A stretch of 19,541 nt of DNA from the NCBI GenBank assembly GCA_964604675.1, contig CAZSAT010000125.1, positions 1 to 19,541 of the forward strand, in the 5' to 3' direction. Positions 15,211 through 19,541 of the stretch are shown in pieces. Both the position numbers and the translations under genes were made by a program. Each line of letters opens with the position of its first letter. The stretch's first letter is position 1. The notes under the pieces were generated by a model. That model ran no database searches. It was not told the DNA's origin and worked only from the letters and a program-made list of their open reading frames with translations. Origin of the DNA: CAZSAT01 sp964604675. GTDB lineage: Bacteria; Myxococcota_A; UBA796; CAJQPC01.

Positions 15211-15830
15211 CAGCCCTCCTCCACCGCTTCTTCTTCTTCGAGCAGCCGGAAGGCCGCGACCTCCAGCTTGACCGTGACCTGGAGCGCGTCGTTGCGCTTC
15301 TTCGCCTTCACGTTGGTCGACGTGATCCGGAGCGGGTAGCCGGTGGCCTCGGCTTCGTAGAGGAAGTTCAGGAACTGGTCGAGCGACACCTTCGAGAGGC
15401 TCACGCTGTAGTTCTTCTGCTCCAGGTTCCCGATGGTGGTGACCGAGGTCTCCCGCACGCTGTCGAGGCTGTCCTTGATGTTGGCGGACTGCGCCGCCTG
15501 TTCGAGGAAGGCCGACAGGTCGGTCGAGCCGTGCTTCTTGAGCTCCGCCTCGATGCCGTCGAGCTGCGTCTGGGCCTCCTGCCAGTCACGCGCGGCGGAC
15601 TTCACGAAGCTCAGGGTCTCCTCCTGGGCCACGATCTCCGTCTCCAGGCTGGTCAGGGCGCGGTCCATGGACCAGGCTCCCAACCCGATGAGGGCGGTGA
15701 CGGCGAAGGCCATCAGCCCGAAGAGCAGGTTGCGGTCGCGGGGGCTCAGCGAGTCGAGCTGGGCCTCCACCCGCCTCACCGACGGCGCGAGCGCGCTGGA
15801 GATCCTCAAGCGGATGTTGTCGAGCGCCAT
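15210..15830 (-). CDS. gspM: Type II secretion system protein GspM
   Basis: GspM partners GspL in the inner-membrane platform. The 206-residue protein has the family layout: a short cytoplasmic start (1-33, ending SLSPRDRNLL, the common GspM motif before the membrane), one transmembrane helix (~34-53), a coiled-coil stalk (~58-100, SLETEIVAQEETL) and a periplasmic ferredoxin-like domain (~105-200). Within that domain SVSLSKVSLDQFLNFLYEAE and YPLRITSTNVKAKKR resemble the family. The ATG at 15830 lies 3 nt after the gspL stop, with GGAGG about 8 nt upstream. Its stop overlaps gspN. Sequence conservation in GspM is always low; gene order makes the call firm. Confidence 0.9.
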   Translation of the reverse strand: MALDNIRLRISSALAPSVRRVEAQLDSLSPRDRNLLFGLMAFAVTALIGLGAWSMDRALTSLETEIVAQEETLSFVKSAARDWQEAQTQLDGIEAELKKHGSTDLSAFLEQAAQSANIKDSLDSVRETSVTTIGNLEQKNYSVSLSKVSLDQFLNFLYEAEATGYPLRITSTNVKAKKRNDALQVTVKLEVAAFRLLEEEEAVEEG

Positions 15831-15833
15831 GGT

Positions 15834-17468
15834 TCAGCCCTCCTCGCCGTCTTCGTCGCCATCCATCAGGGGGATGGTGACCGTGAACTCGAGGCCGTCG
15901 CCCTTCTTCTTCTCCTTGCCCTTCTGGGCACCGGCGAAGCGCTCGACGGACTTGAGGCTGCTGTGGATGGTCGCGGCGGCCTCGTACCCGGTGGTGACCG
16001 CGTCGAACTTCATGCTCGCGGTGGTGATCGTGAGGTCGCTCACCTCGATCTCGGCGGCGTCGTTCGAGGGCAAGGCCATCGAGAGCTGCTTCATGAGCGT
16101 GAGCGTTGGGGGCTCGCCCCCCACCGTGGCGCCGAGGTTGTCCAGCCGCTCGGACGCTTCGAGCGACTTCTCCGCCACGACCGCCCGTGGCATGTCGGAG
16201 GACTGCCGAAGCACTGACTCCGACACGTCGGGAAAGGTCTCGATCACCGTGGCCACGACCTCGTCCCCGAGGGCATCGCGCTCTTCGCTGAGCTCGAGGA
16301 AGCGCACCACGAAGATGACGACCGCTGCGACCGCGAACACGCCCAGCATCACCGAGCCGGCGGCCGCGAACTGCTTCACCCGAGCCAGGTCGCCCTTGTA
16401 GGCGAAGGCGTCGCGGCGCAGCTCGAGCTCCTGGCCCTTTGTGGCGCCGATCGACCGCAGGGCGAAGGCATGCGAGAGCGCGAAGCGCTGGCCATCGCCG
16501 GCCAGCTCGGCCTCGTCGCTGACCGGGGCCCGGCGCACCAGGAGACCGAAGTCGTCGGCCATGAGCTCGGGGAGGCCCATCAGCTTCGATGAGCCGCCAC
16601 AGAGCACGATCTCCTCGACGTCCAGGTCGTGTTCGGTCTCCATGCCGAGCAGCGTGGCCCGGAGACGCGCCATCAGCGGCTGGAGCGCCTTCTCGAGCAC
16701 CTCGCGGGTGCCCGGAGCAGCGCCTGCCACGTTCGGGCGCGTGACGTCGTCGTCGTCCCACTCGATCTGCACCTCGGTGCGGCCAGCGGGCATCACGCTG
16801 GACGCGTGCTTCTGACCCTCGGCGTCGCCCCAGCTCAGGCCGTGAGCCTCGCAGACCGCCAGGGTGAGCTGGCGACCGGCCAGCGAGATGGCGCGGGTGG
16901 CGAGCACCTTGCCGTCCGCGACGAGCGCCACCAGCGTGCGGCTGTGACCGAGGTCGATCACGGCCGAGGTGCCCGTTCCGGCATGGGTGCCCAGCATCTC
17001 GCTGTCGATCACCACGTGACGGGGGTCGGCCCCGATCTCCGCGAGGCCCGCGATCAGCGCGCCCACATCGGACTTTCCAGCGAGCGCGGCCAGCACGCGG
17101 GTGCGGCTGCCTTCCGTGGACTGGATGCGGTAGCCGAGCACGAAGTCGTCGAGCTCGAAGGGAACGTGGCCTTCGAGCTCGAAGGGCAGGGTCTTGTCGA
17201 TCTGCCCCCGGTCGGTGAACGGCAGGGTGACCGTGCGCGTCGAGACCTGCTCGGTGGGGAAGCCCACCGTGAGCACGCCGAGCTCGCCGAGCTCCTCCAC
17301 GAGAGCGGCGGCCGCAGCGAGCACGCGCTGGCGGTCCGGCGCGGACTCCTCGTCCTGCGGTACCCCGCGTACCTTCACGTCGGTCACGGACCAGGAATTG
17401 AGCCGTCCCTCGACCAGCGTGGCTTTCACGCTGTGGGTGCCGAGATCGAGGCCGATGACAGTGGCCAT
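15834..17468 (-). CDS. gspL: Type II secretion system protein GspL (actin-like cytoplasmic domain plus periplasmic domain)
   Basis: GspL links the cytoplasmic ATPase GspE to the membrane platform. Residues 1-~345 are an actin/PilM-like domain with unusually intact phosphate-loop patterns: VIGLDLGTHSVKATLVEG (4-21), AVIDLGHSRTLVALVADG (169-186) and EIVLCGGSSKLMGLPEL (286-302). One transmembrane helix lies at ~367-391 (SVMLGVFAVAAVVIFVVRF), followed by a coiled-coil start and a periplasmic ferredoxin-like domain (~460-540). The length of 544 is a little above the usual ~400-500. The ATG at 17468 shares its A with the gspK stop, and GGAGGG is 7 nt upstream. The same frame runs open further upstream into gspK, but that sequence is not GspL-like. 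The actin-like half alone could be mistaken for PilM; the membrane and periplasmic half and the neighbours say GspL. Confidence 0.93.
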   Translation of the reverse strand: MATVIGLDLGTHSVKATLVEGRLNSWSVTDVKVRGVPQDEESAPDRQRVLAAAAALVEELGELGVLTVGFPTEQVSTRTVTLPFTDRGQIDKTLPFELEGHVPFELDDFVLGYRIQSTEGSRTRVLAALAGKSDVGALIAGLAEIGADPRHVVIDSEMLGTHAGTGTSAVIDLGHSRTLVALVADGKVLATRAISLAGRQLTLAVCEAHGLSWGDAEGQKHASSVMPAGRTEVQIEWDDDDVTRPNVAGAAPGTREVLEKALQPLMARLRATLLGMETEHDLDVEEIVLCGGSSKLMGLPELMADDFGLLVRRAPVSDEAELAGDGQRFALSHAFALRSIGATKGQELELRRDAFAYKGDLARVKQFAAAGSVMLGVFAVAAVVIFVVRFLELSEERDALGDEVVATVIETFPDVSESVLRQSSDMPRAVVAEKSLEASERLDNLGATVGGEPPTLTLMKQLSMALPSNDAAEIEVSDLTITTASMKFDAVTTGYEAAATIHSSLKSVERFAGAQKGKEKKKGDGLEFTVTIPLMDGDEDGEEG

Positions 17469-18730
17469 CAGTCCACCCTCCAGTAGGCGATTGTTCCGTG
17501 GGTCTTCTTCGAGAAGTCGAGCACGGCCGTGATGGTCCGCATCGTCTGACCGACCTGGCCGGTGCTCGTGACCGTGAAGACCTCGGAGCGGGTCGTCAGG
17601 TAGTTCTTCATGTTCTCTTTCGGTGCATAGCCGAGGTTCGTCTCGAGGTACGAGACGAAGTTCTCCGCCTCCGAGAAGCTCGACATGGTCTTGTACTCGG
17701 CCAGCTCGGTCAGCGTGACCTCGCACTGCTGGTCGGTGTACACGGTCTCCGAGAAGGCCTTGAGCACAGCGCAGAGCACCTCGTCGGTGGCCGTGTTCAC
17801 GTTGATCTTGCCCGAGCCGTAGATGGTGAGCTGGTCGGCGTAGCGCTCGAACACGTCGTCGTTCCAGCCGGCCACCAGGCGGATCTCCTCCTTGCTGTCG
17901 AAGTCCGCGTTCTTGGTCAGGTACGGCGGCTCGATGTCGTCGTAGAGGCTGTCCTCGTAGCCACCGGAGCGCCAGGCGCGCTCGGTGTCGGCGTCCATCC
18001 AGTCGATCAGGTTGGCGATGAGCTCCCACCGCTCGATGCCTTGCTCGTAGAACCACTGGTCGTCTTCTTCGCCGCTCATCAGCGAGTAGACCTGGAGGGC
18101 CATGAGGTTCTCTTCGAGGTTGAGCAGGTCCTCTTCGCTCGTGATCTTGGAGAGCTGCGCGAGGTTGACCTTGGAGTCCTCGTCGGACACCTCGGCGGCG
18201 AAGTCCCCGTCGAAGTCCAGGAAGGCCTTGTCGTCGAACAGCCCACCGGACTCCTCTCGGCTGGCCTGCACGATCTCCTCGTCGAGCTCTCCGGTCTGGG
18301 CGAACTCCTGCATCATGCCGGTGTCCACGTCGCCGCCCGTTCCGAGCAGCATGCGCATGAGCCCGGTGGAGATCATCGGCACGTACTGCCAGAGCGCGTC
18401 GCCGAGGTTGATGCCCATGGCGTTCGACGCCGACTGCAGGGTGCTGTTCTTGGCGAGCTCCGCGTTGGCCACGAGCAGGAGCCGGTACAGGTTGAAGCCG
18501 GTGTGGGCGAGGTGGTAGGCCTGCGCCTCGTCGCGGGTGTGAGCGGCCATCGAGAGCCGCACCCGCGCCGCGTAGTTCAGCTCGGTGACCAGCACGGTCA
18601 TCAGCATCAGCGAGGTCACCACCATCAACAGCGCGATGCCGCCCTCGGAGCGGCGTGTGCGTGCCGCGCCGTGCCAGCGGTGCAGCGTGGTGCCGCGCGA
18701 ACGGGTGAGCTCGGACCAGATCCAGTGCAT
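17468..18730 (-). CDS. gspK: Type II secretion system minor pseudopilin GspK
   Basis: GspK caps the pseudopilus tip together with GspI and GspJ. The 420-residue protein starts with a long basic leader (1-31, ending RRSEGG), a cleavage point before IALLMVV, and a hydrophobic N-terminal helix (~32-52). The glutamate at +5 of mature pseudopilins is missing, as is normal for GspK. Family marks follow: ARVRLSMAAHTRDEAQAYHL, SKVNLAQL, LIANLIDWMDAD (about 255-266) and GKINVNTATDEVLCAV. The last is the helix-hairpin-like GspK signature. The Asp/Glu-rich middle is consistent with its known calcium-binding role. The leader is longer than usual, but the ATG at 18730 overlaps the gspJ stop as TGATG, which supports it. 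The stop overlaps gspL. Confidence 0.94.
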   Translation of the reverse strand: MHWIWSELTRSRGTTLHRWHGAARTRRSEGGIALLMVVTSLMLMTVLVTELNYAARVRLSMAAHTRDEAQAYHLAHTGFNLYRLLLVANAELAKNSTLQSASNAMGINLGDALWQYVPMISTGLMRMLLGTGGDVDTGMMQEFAQTGELDEEIVQASREESGGLFDDKAFLDFDGDFAAEVSDEDSKVNLAQLSKITSEEDLLNLEENLMALQVYSLMSGEEDDQWFYEQGIERWELIANLIDWMDADTERAWRSGGYEDSLYDDIEPPYLTKNADFDSKEEIRLVAGWNDDVFERYADQLTIYGSGKINVNTATDEVLCAVLKAFSETVYTDQQCEVTLTELAEYKTMSSFSEAENFVSYLETNLGYAPKENMKNYLTTRSEVFTVTSTGQVGQTMRTITAVLDFSKKTHGTIAYWRVD

Positions 18731-19446
18731 CAGAAGGTCAACCCCAGGCCCTGGGCCCCGCCGCCGTTCGCGAAGATCGACTGCTTCAGCTCATCGGCGA
18801 AGCGCAACAGCACGGTGGTGGCGTAGGTGTACTCCTTGAGCTCGTCCTCGTCCTCGGGGTCCGGGCCCATGACCACCAGCGCGATGCGAACCGCGCGGGG
18901 GAGCTCCCCCATCTGGTCGGGACTGGTGGAGTCCCACTCCTCCAGCCACTCGCCATCGGAGGGATCGAGGTAGCGCAGATCGAGGCGCCGCACGTCGTAG
19001 GCGAGGGGCAGGATGACCCCGTCCTCGTCGGGCTTCTCGTCGATGCGCTGGCTCTCGCGGTGCATCAGCACGTAGTAGTCGCCGAGGTCTTCGGCCTGCT
19101 CGCCCCAGATGCTGATCTCGGCCTGGTCGCACTCCGCGCTGTTGCGGTAGAGCCGTCGGTGCGCCATGGTCGCGAACCACAGCTCGTCGATCGGCTCCTC
19201 GTCCTTGCCCACGAACACGGTCTGGTAGGTGTTCACCGCCGTGGTGTGCGAGGTCATGTGGGCCAGCTCGAGCTCGCGGGACAGCCGCGACAGCGTGATC
19301 CGGGCGGAGCGTTGCACGTCGTCCTGCTCGGCCAGCAGGTCGCGCGCCGAGAGGGAGCCGGCCACCGCGCTCCAGGTCAGCGCCGCGATGACCGCGAGGA
19401 TCGCGATGGAGACCACCGCCTCGAGCAGGGTGAAGCCGCGCCTCAT
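18730..19446 (-). CDS. gspJ: Type II secretion system minor pseudopilin GspJ
   Basis: GspJ is a minor pseudopilin of the T2SS tip complex. The type III signal is textbook: leader MRRG, then mature FTLLEAVVSIAILAVIAALT with Phe+1 and Glu+5, cut and methylated by the prepilin peptidase. The 238 residues match the family. After the helix come QRSARITLSRLSRELELA and a beta-rich globular domain with DELWFATMAHR, YYVLMHRE, RRLDLRYLD and PRAVRIALVVMGP, which is the usual GspJ order (the PxxVRI strand is typical). The ATG at 19446 overlaps the upstream stop by 4 nt (ATGA). Confidence 0.93.
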   Translation of the reverse strand: MRRGFTLLEAVVSIAILAVIAALTWSAVAGSLSARDLLAEQDDVQRSARITLSRLSRELELAHMTSHTTAVNTYQTVFVGKDEEPIDELWFATMAHRRLYRNSAECDQAEISIWGEQAEDLGDYYVLMHRESQRIDEKPDEDGVILPLAYDVRRLDLRYLDPSDGEWLEEWDSTSPDQMGELPRAVRIALVVMGPDPEDEDELKEYTYATTVLLRFADELKQSIFANGGGAQGLGLTF

Positions 19447-19541
19447 TCTTCCTGCTCCACGTTCTCGACGATGCCGCTGGGGTTGATGAGGTGGGTGACC
19501 AGCTCGACCGCGTTCTCGTCGGGGTCGTCGGGATCGACCTC
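19443..19541 (-). CDS. gspI: C-terminal fragment, probably pseudopilin GspI
   Basis: A frame enters from the right edge and ends with TGA at 19443-19445, overlapping the gspJ start by 4 nt. The last 32 residues end VELVTHLINPSGIVENVEQEE-like (two pieces: an Asp/Pro-rich loop, then VELVTHLINPSG). This short stretch has no diagnostic motif. The name rests on the usual gspI-gspJ-gspK order and on the strand-like VELVTHLI near the end, so treat the identity as inference and the coding frame as fairly sure. Confidence 0.55.
   Translation of the reverse strand, partial: EVDPDDPDENAVELVTHLINPSGIVENVEQEE

Noticed and set aside
1..19541. tRNA, rRNA, transposase, integrase, toxin-antitoxin or defence genes.
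   Set aside because: No such signatures were seen on either strand; gaps are too short for hidden genes and composition is even throughout.

Overview
This window is GC-rich, almost fully coding DNA from a bacterial chromosome. No gap between genes exceeds about 70 bp. Nothing in it looks mobile: I saw no transposase, integrase, tRNA, rRNA or CRISPR array. A type II secretion system (T2SS) operon ending in gspL-gspM-gspN, a response regulator with DUF4388-like, J-like and TPR-like segments, degenerate NtrC-type regulators and strongly GC-ending codons fit the Myxococcota / former Deltaproteobacteria. I cannot place it more precisely.

Layout. (1) Positions 1-7595, minus strand: a run of genes read right to left. 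It starts with a LysM-bearing MltD-like lytic transglycosylase, followed by moeA, mobA, a moaB-like gene with an extra C-terminal domain, a TTG-started mrp/apbC and moaA. This is most of the later molybdenum cofactor pathway plus its first enzyme; moaC, moaD and moaE are not here. After a 69-bp gap with two small hairpins comes a probable outer-membrane or exported protein cut by the left edge. (2) Positions 7627-9455, plus strand: a degenerate NtrC-like ATPase with a Fis-type helix-turn-helix, overlapping thiE by 4 nt. (3) Positions 9297-10646, minus strand: pabB, overlapping thiE tail to tail by 159 bp. (4) Positions 10681-13937, plus strand: a histidine kinase with a pseudo-receiver and a multidomain response regulator, probably one signalling pair. 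(5) Positions 13987-19541, minus strand: gspN, gspM, gspL, gspK, gspJ and the end of the gene before gspJ (gspI by position). These are the minor pseudopilins and inner-membrane platform of a type II secretion system.

How it works together. The molybdenum genes act in sequence. MoaA starts from GTP. The MoaB domain adenylylates molybdopterin. MoeA inserts molybdate. MobA attaches GMP. Mrp is an Fe-S carrier-type ATPase that could serve the two clusters of MoaA. The Gsp proteins build the pseudopilus tip (I, J, K) and the inner-membrane platform (L, M, N). Six gene junctions share the same TGATG stop/start overlap, so both operons appear translationally coupled. The clearest oddities are the MoaB fusion, the Mrp lacking the family CxxC, the NtrC-like protein without a sigma-54 contact loop coupled to thiE, and the thiE/pabB antisense overlap. 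I did not find a convincing wholly new system; the MoaB C-terminal domain and the NtrC-like/ThiE pair are the best leads.
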